A stretch of 64,000 nucleotides of DNA from Bradyrhizobium oropedii (GCF_020889685.1 NZ_JACMYO010000020.1:1-64000); one strand, 5' to 3'. Numbered from the stretch's first letter, positions 18,339-27,292 are shown. Translations and numbers: made by a program. Notes: generated from the letters alone by a model not told the origin.

Positions 18339-21300
18339 TCAGTTGACGTGAAGCAGGAAGTCGTTGTGGTTGAGCTCTGCGGGGGTGACGTTGCGAAGCG
18401 TAATGGTGTCCGCGCTATCGATGGTGATCAGCGTATCCGCCGCGTTGGTCGGCGATTGCGCGACGTGCTGGCTGATCCAGGTATCGACACTGCTGGTCGA
18501 GACGACCGCGGTGAGGTCGATATGGTCGAGGCCGGGCTTGAAGTTCATGATCGTGTCGTGGCTGAAGTTCGCCGCGAACACAAACTGGTCCTGGTAACCC
18601 GCCGTCCCGAACAGCACGTCCTTGCCGGCGGTGCTCGTGAGCGTCACCGGCGCGGTCGGATTTTGCTGAACGTTGAAGATCAGGTTGACCGTATCGCTCG
18701 CGCCATTGCCGTCGGTCACGGAGAGCGTGACCGTGTCGGTCGGCGCGGTGCCCGGGTGATAGGTGAGGACCGACGATGCGAGGGCTGCGTTGATATCCGC
18801 CGGGTGGCCGGCCTGCGCTGGTGGCGTCACGCTGCTGCCTGAACCGGCCGTCGTGGCCGCCAAGGTGAAATTCTCGACAGCGGTTGCATCGACGTCCGTC
18901 ACGGTCAGGCCGGAGATTGTCTCGGTCCCGTTGGCATTTTCGACGATGGTGACGTTATCGGTATGAATCACGGGCGCGTCATTGGCGCCGACGACATCGA
19001 CCGTCAGCGTCGCGGTCCCGGCCGCGCCGTGCGCGTCGATCGTCTCGACAGTAAACGTATCGGCATAGGTCCCCTTGGCCAACGCGTTGATCGCGGCATC
19101 ATTGGGAACATAGCTGTAGGTGCCGTCTTTGTTGACCGTGAGCGAGCCGTAGAGGCCCGTGATGGCCGAATTGACGGCAACGTGGTCCGAATTGAGGCCG
19201 GCGTAGGTCAGCGTCGCGGTCTCACCATCGTCGACGTCATGGCCGTGCAACGTGCCGGTCAGCGGGCTGAACGTGTCATAGGCCGCGGTATCGGTGAGCG
19301 TGCCGGCATTGACGTCGGCGAGCGTCGGCGCGTCGTTGGCGCCGTTGATCGTGATGGTCACAGGCGTGGTGATGACGCCGCCATGATGATCATCGATCTG
19401 GATCGTGTAGGTCAGCGTCAGCGTCTCGCCGACGGCGAGATAGTCGAAATTCTTGTCCGCGGCCGAGAAGGTCCAGGTGGACGATCCCGTCGCGCCATTG
19501 GTGGCATCCGTCAACGTGCCCAGCGACAGCCAGTTCAGGACGGTGGACGTGTCCTTGGGCAGACCCGTGGTAGCCCCGGTTTCCGCCACGCCGATGATGG
19601 TGACGGAGTGGATGTCGCTGAGGTCCACATCGGCAAACGTCACCGCGCCCGATGCGCTGTCCGGCTTGGATGAACCGGTCGTGTCGGGCTGCTCGGCGAT
19701 GGTGGCCGCCTGCGGTGCCGAGGTGACAATTGGCGCATCGTTGCTGCCGGTAATCGTGATCGTCACCGGTTCGCTGATCACGCCGCCATGATGGTCGTCG
19801 ATCTTGACGGTGTAGGTCAGCGTCAGCGTCTCGCCGGCGGCGAGATAATCGAAATTCTTGTCGGCAGCCGAGAAGGTCCAGGCCTGCGATCCGGCCACCC
19901 CGCCGGTCGAATCGGTCAGCGTCCCCAGCGAGAGCCAGTTCAGGACCGTCGACTCGTCCTCGGGCAGGCCCGTGGTCGTTCCGGTTTCCGCCACGCCGGT
20001 GATCGATACGGTGTGAGTGTCGCTGAGATCGACGTCGGCAAACGCCACCACGCCCTGGGCGACGTCCGGCTTCGATGAACCCGTCGTGTCGGGTTGCTCG
20101 GCGATGGTCGCCGTCGGCGGCTCCGATGTGAACGTCGGGACGTCGTTGGTGCCGGTGATGGTGATCGTCACGGGCTGGGTGACGACGCCGCCATGATGGT
20201 CGTCGACCTGGATCAGGTAGGTCAGCGTCAGCTTCTCGCCGGCAGCGAGATAGTCGAAATTCTTGTCGGCGGCCGAGAACGTCCAGCCGCTCGATCCGGT
20301 CACGCCGCCGGTCGAATCCTTCAGGATGCCGAGCGATATCCAGCTCAGTATCGTCGCCTGATCGGGAAGCCCCTTGGTCACGCCCGTTTCGGTGACCCCG
20401 GCCACGGTGACGCTGTGGGTGTCGCTGAGATCGACGTCGGTGAAGGTCACCGTACCGGACGCGGTATCCGGCTTCGTCGAACCGGTCACCCCTTCGGTCT
20501 CGGTGATGGCAGCCGCCTGGGTCGGCGACGTGATCACCGGCTTGTCGTCGGTGCCGACGATCGTGATCGTGACGGGGACCGTGACGACGCCGCCATGATG
20601 ATCGTCGATCTGGATCGTGTAGATCAGCGTCAGCGTCTCGCCCGCGGCGAGATAGTCGAAACTCTTGTCGGCGGCCGAGAACGTCCAGGAGCGCGATCCG
20701 GTCACGCCATCGGTCGAATCGGTCAGTGCGCCCAGCGACAGCCAGCTCAGCACGGTGGCCTGGTTGGCAAGTCCGCTGGTAACGCCGGCCTCGGTGACGC
20801 CGGTGATGGTGACCGAGTGCGTGTCGGTCAGGTCAGCATCGGTAAACGTCACGGTGCCGTGCGCCGCATCCGGCGCGGCGGAATTCGTCGTCCACGGGAG
20901 TTCAGTGATCGAGCCGACCTGCGCCGCAGACGTCACGACCGGCGTGTCGTTGGTGCCGGTGATCGTGATGGTGATGGTCTTGAAGCCGGTCTCGTTGCTC
21001 AGCTGGTAGTTGTTATCGACGCGCACGAGATAGGTCAGCGTCAGCGTCTCGCCGGCGGCCAGAAAGTCGAACGCGCCGTCGGCAAGGCTGTAGGTCCAGG
21101 TCGCCGAGCCGATGTTGGTGTTCTGCGGATTGGGGTCGAGCAGCAGCGGGATCTCAACCGCGTTGATGGCCGCCCGCTCCGCCGCCGTCAGCGACGAAGT
21201 CACGTCGTTGCCGCTGGCGTCCCGGTAGCTGAACGAATTGAAATTGACCGTCGCAGTCGGCTTGTCGCCGAGATTGACGTCCACCCATGTGATCTGGCCG

Positions 21301-22496
21301 GTCACTGTGTCGGGCTGCCCGCTATGGGTCTGCCCGGGCAGTTCGGTGAACGCGCCATCCTGTGTCACGACATGCGGCGCCCCGGGGATATGGTCGGACT
21401 TGCTGGGCGCGGTCTGTGACTGGGTATCGTTGGTCAAACCCAGCAGAAAGCTTGTCGGCACGACAGCGTCGCCGGTAGCGAGCTTGAGGATGGTCGTGAA
21501 CGGGACGATGCTGTCCGTGAAGTTCGTCGTCAGCTTGGTGTTGGGATTGGAATTGTCGGTGAACTTCAGCGCGAAGACATCGGAGATCAGCTTCTGCGCG
21601 TCGGTCGACAGTTGCGCCGACGAGACGAAGCTGACGCTTCCCTGGCCGTTGACGATGGTCTGGGTGCCGGCCTGATCGACGGTTGCGATCGGATTGAGCG
21701 TCGTCTTGTCGAACAGGATGTAGGAGCCGGTGGTGCCATCGGGCTCGACCAGCACCTGGAATTTGGCGGGCGGTACGCCACCGGTGCCCTGGACGTCGAA
21801 ATCGATCTCGACCAGCACTGCAGTGCCGCGGATGCCCATGGTCGCGACCGGCGTATCGACCTTCATGTCGCCATGCTTGGCGGTGGCGCCGGCCACGAAC
21901 GAGATCGTGCCCGAAACGAGGCTCATCAACGACGAATTGCTCGACCCGTTCGGGTCATAGATCATCTCGTTCAGCACCATCTTGGCGTTCGGTCCGAGAC
22001 CGAACACGGTGCCGTCGATGAAGGTGATGCCGAGCGTCGAGTCGCCGCCGGACTGTACCACGTCACCCTTGTTGACGTTGTCACCCTGGTTCAGGACGAT
22101 CGCAACGCCGTTGCGAATCGCGGTGGCGCTGCCCGCCAGCTTGGTGACATGGCCGATGACCTTGGCCGGTTCGGCGGCACCGCCGGCCTGCGCATATTGG
22201 GTGTAGCCGGTGAGCGCGTTGACGAGGTCGCCGGTGAGATGCGCGCCTTCAGGCGATGCCAGGGCGGCGTGCTTCTCGCCCTTGAAGTAGTCGCGCAGGA
22301 CGAGTTCCCGATCGTCCTTCGAGATGACGAGATCGAGCCCGGTCCGCTTGAAGTCGCCGGTGAACAGCAATTGCCCGTCGTCGACGGTGATCGCGCCGGA
22401 CGGAGCGTGCGTGGAAACGCTGTCGACATGCACCGATCCACGGGCATAAGCGTCCGTGTTCGGCAAATGGCCGTCGAATTTCTCGACAAAGTTCAC
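18339..22496 (-). CDS. Giant secreted FecR-domain / VCBS-repeat protein (adhesin-like)
   Basis: A 1385-residue acidic, Thr/Val/Asp-rich protein. Residues 1-110 are a unique head; 112-235 form a FecR-like domain (GDVVQSGGDSTLGITFIDGT, MSLVSGTISFVAG, TPVATMGIRGTAV). Then come a divergent VCBS/cadherin-like repeat, four near-identical repeats of about 135 residues (each with WTFSAADK.FDYLA.GE and DDHHGGV), and two different cadherin-like repeats. The C-terminus (GKDVLFGTAG, then FKPGLDHIDLTAV, ending NDFLLHVN) is like serralysin-type T1SS targets. There is no Sec signal peptide, consistent with one-step T1SS export. The start is GTG at 22496 with a poor ribosome site. Role as a surface adhesin is inferred. 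Confidence 0.88.
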   Translation of the reverse strand: MNFVEKFDGHLPNTDAYARGSVHVDSVSTHAPSGAITVDDGQLLFTGDFKRTGLDLVISKDDRELVLRDYFKGEKHAALASPEGAHLTGDLVNALTGYTQYAQAGGAAEPAKVIGHVTKLAGSATAIRNGVAIVLNQGDNVNKGDVVQSGGDSTLGITFIDGTVFGLGPNAKMVLNEMIYDPNGSSNSSLMSLVSGTISFVAGATAKHGDMKVDTPVATMGIRGTAVLVEIDFDVQGTGGVPPAKFQVLVEPDGTTGSYILFDKTTLNPIATVDQAGTQTIVNGQGSVSFVSSAQLSTDAQKLISDVFALKFTDNSNPNTKLTTNFTDSIVPFTTILKLATGDAVVPTSFLLGLTNDTQSQTAPSKSDHIPGAPHVVTQDGAFTELPGQTHSGQPDTVTGQITWVDVNLGDKPTATVNFNSFSYRDASGNDVTSSLTAAERAAINAVEIPLLLDPNPQNTNIGSATWTYSLADGAFDFLAAGETLTLTYLVRVDNNYQLSNETGFKTITITITGTNDTPVVTSAAQVGSITELPWTTNSAAPDAAHGTVTFTDADLTDTHSVTITGVTEAGVTSGLANQATVLSWLSLGALTDSTDGVTGSRSWTFSAADKSFDYLAAGETLTLIYTIQIDDHHGGVVTVPVTITIVGTDDKPVITSPTQAAAITETEGVTGSTKPDTASGTVTFTDVDLSDTHSVTVAGVTETGVTKGLPDQATILSWISLGILKDSTGGVTGSSGWTFSAADKNFDYLAAGEKLTLTYLIQVDDHHGGVVTQPVTITITGTNDVPTFTSEPPTATIAEQPDTTGSSKPDVAQGVVAFADVDLSDTHTVSITGVAETGTTTGLPEDESTVLNWLSLGTLTDSTGGVAGSQAWTFSAADKNFDYLAAGETLTLTYTVKIDDHHGGVISEPVTITITGSNDAPIVTSAPQAATIAEQPDTTGSSKPDSASGAVTFADVDLSDIHSVTIIGVAETGATTGLPKDTSTVLNWLSLGTLTDATNGATGSSTWTFSAADKNFDYLAVGETLTLTYTIQIDDHHGGVITTPVTITINGANDAPTLADVNAGTLTDTAAYDTFSPLTGTLHGHDVDDGETATLTYAGLNSDHVAVNSAITGLYGSLTVNKDGTYSYVPNDAAINALAKGTYADTFTVETIDAHGAAGTATLTVDVVGANDAPVIHTDNVTIVENANGTETISGLTVTDVDATAVENFTLAATTAGSGSSVTPPAQAGHPADINAALASSVLTYHPGTAPTDTVTLSVTDGNGASDTVNLIFNVQQNPTAPVTLTSTAGKDVLFGTAGYQDQFVFAANFSHDTIMNFKPGLDHIDLTAVVSTSSVDTWISQHVAQSPTNAADTLITIDSADTITLRNVTPAELNHNDFLLHVN
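19377..20995. repeat. Four tandem DNA repeats of about 405 bp inside the VCBS gene
   Basis: The marker GCCGCCATGATG recurs at 19377, 19782, 20187 and 20589, giving spacings of 405, 405 and 402 bases, i.e. 135 or 134 codons. Surrounding blocks (for example the FDYLAAGE and GTNDxP-encoding segments) recur at the same phase. This is the DNA trace of the VCBS domain array and could change copy number by recombination. Confidence 0.85.
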
Positions 22497-22625
22497 TGCG
22501 GATCACCGCACGAGGGTTAATATTGGTAAAATATCCGAATGATTACGCCTGCATATCATCGGATAAAGCTTGGCGAAACCATCCTTTGCTTTCGCGGGAT
22601 GCTCTGGTCGCGCCATTTGAGCGGG

Positions 22626-22641
22626 TGTGACTTGGCTCACT
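22626..22641. promoter_or_regulatory. CRP-like operator, proximal to the VCBS gene
   Basis: TGTGACTTGGCTCACT: matches the CRP consensus TGTGA-N6-TCACA at nine of ten half-site bases. Its centre is about 137 bases upstream of the GTG start at 22496. The same six-base-type spacer (CTTGGC/CCTGGC) occurs in the distal site. An adenylate cyclase gene follows the VCBS gene. Binding is inferred. Confidence 0.5.
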
Positions 22642-22809
22642 CTGTCAGGAGTCGTGTAGTTCAGACTTGCCTGACGGTACCATGAGATGGGATTCGCGCC
22701 AAGATACGTAGTGAGCCACGTATTCGTGGTATTGATTGGCATTTCTGTACTTGCCTTTATTTCCCCACAGCCCCGAGAGGGCATTTGACCCCAATTTTCC
22801 GGCTAAAGC

Positions 22810-22825
22810 TGTGACCTGGCTTACA
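22810..22825. promoter_or_regulatory. CRP-like operator, distal copy
   Basis: TGTGACCTGGCTTACA: also nine of ten matches to TGTGA-N6-TCACA. It is 184 bases from the proximal copy, and the two share 13 of 16 bases. It could serve either divergent gene. Confidence 0.5.
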
Positions 22826-23091
22826 AATCGCAGCTACCCCGCGCGCGGACTGGCCGGATTAACCAGAAGGCAAGGATGAGGCGCAACGCGGTGGAAAAAG
22901 GTTCGCTGGGTTCATTTCACAAACCGGTAAAGTTTTCGGGACCCCGAGCAGGCGCCCTTTAGCCTGCCGTCCGGATTGCCCACATATTAAGTCGATTCGA
23001 AGGGATCGTTGGCCATGCTCACGGCATGAAACGATCCGGTCGCGTGTGCGGTGTAGTGTCCACCCGCCGATGAGCGGACAGGGGGTGTCAC

Positions 23092-23838
23092 ATGAGATTC
23101 TCGCTTCGCTCGTTTGCGCTGCGTTCCGTCATGTTGGGCTTCGGCTTGGTGCTCGCCGCGCCGGTCGCCGAGCTCAATGCCGCCTCGTTACTTTCGCCCG
23201 GCCCGTCGTCGCTGATCAGAAAATCGACCGAGCCGTTCGGTCTGGCCACCAGCCTGCTTGCCGGCGGCGGCCTTTACGATAAATGGCTCGGCGTGCAGCG
23301 CCAGCTCGCCGGCGAGTTGGTGCAACTCGCAGGCTGCGAGAGCGATCGCGCCGGCTGCGCGTCGCCGGAGGCGCTGCGGTTCCTGGCGATCGTCGATGCC
23401 GGACGGGCACGCCAGGGCCGCGCGCGGCTCGGCGAAATCAACCGCGCGATCAACCTTGCGATCCGTCCGGGTAGCGATCTTGCGACCTACGGCGAGCCCG
23501 ACGTCTGGGCCACGCCGCTCGCCACCTTCGCGCGCGGCAGCGGCGATTGCGAGGACTATGCGATCGCGAAATTCGTGGCGCTGCGCAAGGCCGGCGTCGC
23601 GCCGGACGATTTGCGCATCGTCGTCATGCATGACCTGCTCGGCGGCGAGGACCATGCCGTGGTCGCAGCGCGGCTCGACGGCCACTGGCTGATGCTCGAC
23701 AACCGCCGCATGGCGATGATCGAGGACAGCGACATCAGGAGTTTCCGGCCGACCTTCGTGATCGACCAGAATGGCGTCAGCCGCTACGTCGATGCGCCGC
23801 TGGTCACCGAGGCCGCGTGGCGGCCTGCCACTCGGTGA
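23092..23838 (+). CDS. LapG-like periplasmic transglutaminase-type cysteine protease (BTLCP)
   Basis: A 248-residue exported protein with a signal peptide (cleavage near residues 25-31) and a bacterial transglutaminase-like cysteine proteinase domain. The catalytic triad is visible: C153 in GSGDCEDYA, H188 in GEDHAV and D203 in MLDNR. In Pseudomonas, LapG of this family cuts the N-terminus of the surface adhesin LapA to release it, under c-di-GMP control through LapD. Here the gene is divergent from a giant VCBS protein, which fits a protease/substrate pair, but no LapD gene is in the window. The start has GGGGGTG upstream. Confidence 0.88.
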   Translation: MRFSLRSFALRSVMLGFGLVLAAPVAELNAASLLSPGPSSLIRKSTEPFGLATSLLAGGGLYDKWLGVQRQLAGELVQLAGCESDRAGCASPEALRFLAIVDAGRARQGRARLGEINRAINLAIRPGSDLATYGEPDVWATPLATFARGSGDCEDYAIAKFVALRKAGVAPDDLRIVVMHDLLGGEDHAVVAARLDGHWLMLDNRRMAMIEDSDIRSFRPTFVIDQNGVSRYVDAPLVTEAAWRPATR

Positions 23839-23884
23839 ATGACGCGTTCGACTGAACGATCATGGCGTGGGCCGCTGCCCCGGC

Positions 23885-23969
23885 GTCGTTGCGAGGAGCG
23901 AAGCAACCAAGCAATCCATGTTTCCTTTTGTGGCGGCATGGATTGCTTCGCTGCCCTCGCAATGACGAC
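23885..23969. repeat. Palindromic intergenic repeat (GCGAGGAGCGAAGCAA family)
   Basis: Left arm GTCGTTGCGAGGAGCGAAGC, then GCAATCCATG; right arm CATGGATTGCTTCGC, then CTCGCAATGACGAC. It lies between two convergent genes (the LapG-like protease and livK), where it could also act as a bidirectional transcription stop. Confidence 0.82.
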
Positions 23970-23989
23970 CGGTTCGAGTTCTGTGCCGC

Positions 23990-25189
23990 TCAGAACATCA
24001 GATTGTCCTTCACCAGAACCCAGCGGCCACCCTTGACCTGCTGCACCTGGGTGATGGTGTTGGCGAGATGATCGGTCTTGGAGAACCTGGTCGGCGGCGA
24101 GCTGAAGATGTCGAGGAACTTGTCGCCTGACTCCAGCGCGTCCAGCATCTTCTGGCCGGTGAGATCCTTGCCCGCCTTCTGCGCGTAGAAGGCGAAGGTC
24201 ATCACCGCGTTGTAGCCGATGATCGCCTGCGTGTTCGCCTCGCTGTTGAACATCTTCTTGTAGTTGACCAGCCAGTCCTTCACCTTGCCCTTGGCGGTGT
24301 CCTCATAGGGAATCTCGAAGCCCGAGGCGGCGTAGAGCCCTTCGACGGCCTCCTTGCCGAGCGCCGGCACTTCGAGCACGTTGGTCGGGGTGGCGCCGAG
24401 GAAGGTCACGTCCCAGCCGAGCTTTCTGGCCTCGTTCATCGCGCCGATGGTTTCGCGGATCACGGTGCCGAGCACGACGAGATCGCAGCCGTCGGACTTC
24501 ATCTTGGCAACCTGCGCCGAGAAGTCGGAAGCGCCGCGCTTGTAGCTCGTGACCGAGGCCGGCGGCACCTTCATCGCGCCGAGCTGCTGGGTGAAGCCGT
24601 CGAGCACGTTCTTACCGTACTCGTCGTCCTGGTGCATGATGCAGGGCTTCTTGAAGTTCTTCCACTCCATCATGTATTTGAGCGCGGCGCGCGTGCTCTC
24701 GACATAAGGCAGGAGGTTGTTGAACTTCAGCCGCTCCTGCGGCTTGGCGGGATCGAACTTGAAGGTGAATTCGGCGGCGGTCAGCGGGAACAGCTGCAGC
24801 ACGCCCGCATCGAACAGGATATCCTGCGCCGCAAGCACGGTCGGCGACCCCATCGGGCCGATCATCGCGAACACCTTGTCGCGCTCGACCATCTTCTGCG
24901 AGGCCAGCACGGCCTTCTTCGGGTCGTAGCCGTTGTCCTCCAGAATCATCTTGATCTTGCGGCCGTTGATGCCGCCGCTGGCGTTGATCTCCTCAACCGC
25001 CATCTTCATGCCGTTCGACACCGGAACGCCCCAGACCTTGATCGGGCCGGACAAATCCTGATGCGTTCCGATCACGATCTCGGTCGGTGAGATGCCTTCA
25101 TTGGTGACCTTGGTCTGGGCTGCGGCCGGCAGACAGGTCAGCGCCAACGCGCTCACCGCAAGGCCCAGCGCCTTCAGCGATTTCGACAT
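23990..25189 (-). CDS. Branched-chain amino-acid type ABC transporter substrate-binding protein
   Basis: Periplasmic type I binding protein (LivK-like), 399 residues, with a signal peptide (MSKSLKALGLAVSALALTCL, cleavage after AAAQ). Conserved blocks include EIVIGTHQDLSGP, NASGGINGRKIKMI and AMIGPMGSPTV. I chose the ATG at 25189 with GGAG(A) five bases upstream; a longer reading runs into the palindromic repeat. It closes a leftward cluster livH, livM, livG, livF, acyl-CoA synthetase, livK. Clusters with a synthetase often handle aromatic or other carboxylic acids rather than amino acids; the ligand is unknown. Confidence 0.92.
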   Translation of the reverse strand: MSKSLKALGLAVSALALTCLPAAAQTKVTNEGISPTEIVIGTHQDLSGPIKVWGVPVSNGMKMAVEEINASGGINGRKIKMILEDNGYDPKKAVLASQKMVERDKVFAMIGPMGSPTVLAAQDILFDAGVLQLFPLTAAEFTFKFDPAKPQERLKFNNLLPYVESTRAALKYMMEWKNFKKPCIMHQDDEYGKNVLDGFTQQLGAMKVPPASVTSYKRGASDFSAQVAKMKSDGCDLVVLGTVIRETIGAMNEARKLGWDVTFLGATPTNVLEVPALGKEAVEGLYAASGFEIPYEDTAKGKVKDWLVNYKKMFNSEANTQAIIGYNAVMTFAFYAQKAGKDLTGQKMLDALESGDKFLDIFSSPPTRFSKTDHLANTITQVQQVKGGRWVLVKDNLMF

Positions 25190-25276
25190 TGCAGTCTCCT
25201 CCTTACAGTGGCCCATGCTGAGCGAAGGGTCGGGCCTGCTCGCTCCCTCGCCAATTCCCTTATCGGCTCTCTCCTT

Positions 25277-25327
25277 GAGCATGATCTTTTCGGAAAACCG
25301 CTTCACACTTTTCCGGATCATGCTCTA
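25277..25327. repeat. Intergenic palindromic repeat (GAGCATGAT family), copy 2
   Basis: Outer arms GAGCATGATC and GATCATGCTC with inner CGGAAAACCG. It is the short form of the repeat at 9643-9720. Again the outer TAG is the stop codon of the preceding gene (the synthetase, 25325-25327 on the minus strand), and the repeat separates it from the next gene of the same operon. Confidence 0.85.
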
Positions 25328-27163
25328 TGCCACCGCCCGCGCGCCATACATGGCGTCGATCTCGGCCGCGTAGCGCTTGTTCACGAAGCTACGCTTCAGC
25401 TTCATGGTCGGCGTCAGTTCCTCGTCCTCGGGCGTCAGCTGGCGCTCGATCAAATAGAATTTCTTGATGGTCTCGACGCGCGCGAATTTCGCGTTGACCG
25501 CCTCGACCTCGCGGTGGATCAGGTCCTGGATCTCGCGGGCCCGGCACAGGCTCGCGTAATTGGTGAAGGGAATGTCCTGGTCCTGGGCGTATTTCTCGAC
25601 ATTCTCCTGATCGATCATGATCAGGCAGGTGAGATACGGCCGCTTGTCGCCGATCACGACCGCGTCCGAGACATAGGGCGAGAATTTGAGCTGGTTCTCG
25701 ATCTCGGACGGCGTGACGTTCTTGCCGCCGGAGGTGATGATGATGTCCTTCATCCGGTCGGTGATCTTGACATAGCCTTCATTGTCGATCGCGCCGACGT
25801 CGCCGGTGTGCAGCCAGCCTTTGGCGTCGATCGTCTCGGCGGTCTTCTCCGGCTGGTTGAGATAACCCATGAACAGGAAGTCGCCCTTGATCAGGATTTC
25901 GCCCTTCGGACAGATCATCACCTCGCCCCAGGGCGCGGCCTTGCCGACCGAGCCGAGCTTGATGCGGTCGGCCGGCATCATGGTCGCGACGCCGCAATTC
26001 TCGGTCTGGCCGTAGACCTCGCGCATGTCGATGCCGAGCGCGAGATACCAGCGGATCAGATCTGGCGAGATAGGCGCAGCGCCGGTCAATGCGATCCGGC
26101 AGCGGTCGAGCCCGAGCATGCGACGGATGTTGCGGAACACCAGCCAATAGGCAGCGTGGTTGGCGAGCCGCAGCGACAGCGGCGGCATCTCGCCGTCCAG
26201 GCGATACTCGGTCATCCGGTTGCCGATCGCGAGCGCGCGGGCGTACATCCAGTTCTGGAACGGGGTCGCGTCCTTCAGCGCGATGGTGATGCCGGAATAG
26301 AACTTCTCCCAGATCCGGGGCACCGCAAGGAACGCGGTCGGCTGCACCTCGCGCAGATTGTCCGGCACCGTCTCCGGGCTCTCTGCGAAATTCATCACCG
26401 AGCCGAGCGCGAGCGAGATGTAATAGCCGCCGACCCGCTCGGCGACGTGGCAGAGCGGCAGGAACACCAGCCGCTCCTCGCTGTCGGTCGAGGGATAGAG
26501 ATCGTTGGCATGGCGCATCTGGTGCGTCACGCTGCGGTTGGAATGCATCGCGCCCTTGGGCGGGCCTGTGGTGCCTGAGGTGTAGACCAGGATCGCGAGA
26601 TCGGAGGCGGTGCGGCTGCCGGTCATCTCATCCCACAAGGCGTCATTGCCTTGTGCATGATTGCGGCCGAGTGCCGCGAATTCGGCGAGCGACAGCACCA
26701 TCGGGTCGGAGAAGCCGGAGAGGCCCTCCATGTCGAACACGACGATCTTGTCCAGCGTCGGACAGCGCGACCGGCAGGCCAGCACCTTGTCGAGCTGCTC
26801 CTCGTCCTCGACGAAGATCACCCGGGTGTGGGAATCATTGATGAGATATTCGACCTGCGCTGCGGAATCGGTCGGATAGATGCCGGACGACACGCCGCCG
26901 GCGCACAGGATGCCCATGTCGGCATAGACCCATTCCGGCACCGCATTGGCGATGATCGAGGCGACGTCGCCGGGGCGGAAGCCGGTCGCATGCAGGCCGA
27001 AGGCGATGTCCTTGGATATCTGCAGCCATTCGCGCCAGCTGGTCGGCTGCCAGATACCGAACTTCTTCTCGCGGATCGCGGGCCTGTCGCCACGCGTTTG
27101 CACCGCGAGCAGAAAGCTCCGCGCGATCGTGTCGGCAACCGTCAGCACCGCTGGTCCTGCCAT
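25325..27163 (-). CDS. AMP-dependent acyl-CoA synthetase (long-chain/aryl type)
   Basis: ATP-dependent CoA ligase of about 612 residues. AMP-binding motifs are present: P-loop LVYTSGTTGPPKGAM, A5-like YGQTENCG, and GWLHTGDVGAID followed by DRMKDIIITSGGKNV with the hinge and catalytic Lys region. The ATG at 27163 has GGAGGGA upstream. It lies between livF and livK, suggesting it activates the acid that the ABC importer brings in. C-terminal LKRSFVNKRYAAEI is typical of FadD15-like (AMP-forming long-chain) enzymes. Confidence 0.92.
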   Translation of the reverse strand: MAGPAVLTVADTIARSFLLAVQTRGDRPAIREKKFGIWQPTSWREWLQISKDIAFGLHATGFRPGDVASIIANAVPEWVYADMGILCAGGVSSGIYPTDSAAQVEYLINDSHTRVIFVEDEEQLDKVLACRSRCPTLDKIVVFDMEGLSGFSDPMVLSLAEFAALGRNHAQGNDALWDEMTGSRTASDLAILVYTSGTTGPPKGAMHSNRSVTHQMRHANDLYPSTDSEERLVFLPLCHVAERVGGYYISLALGSVMNFAESPETVPDNLREVQPTAFLAVPRIWEKFYSGITIALKDATPFQNWMYARALAIGNRMTEYRLDGEMPPLSLRLANHAAYWLVFRNIRRMLGLDRCRIALTGAAPISPDLIRWYLALGIDMREVYGQTENCGVATMMPADRIKLGSVGKAAPWGEVMICPKGEILIKGDFLFMGYLNQPEKTAETIDAKGWLHTGDVGAIDNEGYVKITDRMKDIIITSGGKNVTPSEIENQLKFSPYVSDAVVIGDKRPYLTCLIMIDQENVEKYAQDQDIPFTNYASLCRAREIQDLIHREVEAVNAKFARVETIKKFYLIERQLTPEDEELTPTMKLKRSFVNKRYAAEIDAMYGARAVA

Positions 27164-27292
27164 GCGCGCTCCCTCCTCTGCCGCTTGTTTCACGCGCCGG
27201 CTCGGGTACCGGTCTTGTTTGCGAAACAGGCCTGAAATCTAGCTCCAACTCTCCCGCAACGCAGCGTCGACTTTCGTCGACGCCAACCTTCC

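Larger units (their letters stand above)
22497..23091. promoter_or_regulatory. Divergent regulatory region between VCBS gene and LapG-like gene
   Basis: A 595-base AT-richer spacer between two divergent genes. It holds two CRP-like palindromes (given separately) and little else I can name. A minus-strand open frame of 93 codons (22503-22784) lacks a family-like sequence and overlaps one palindrome, so I do not call it a gene. The low GC compared with the flanks fits a regulatory or transferred segment. Confidence 0.55.

Noticed and set aside
22503..22784. 93-residue minus-strand ORF before the VCBS gene
   Set aside because: No family-like sequence; overlaps a CRP-like palindrome and lies in the presumed promoter.
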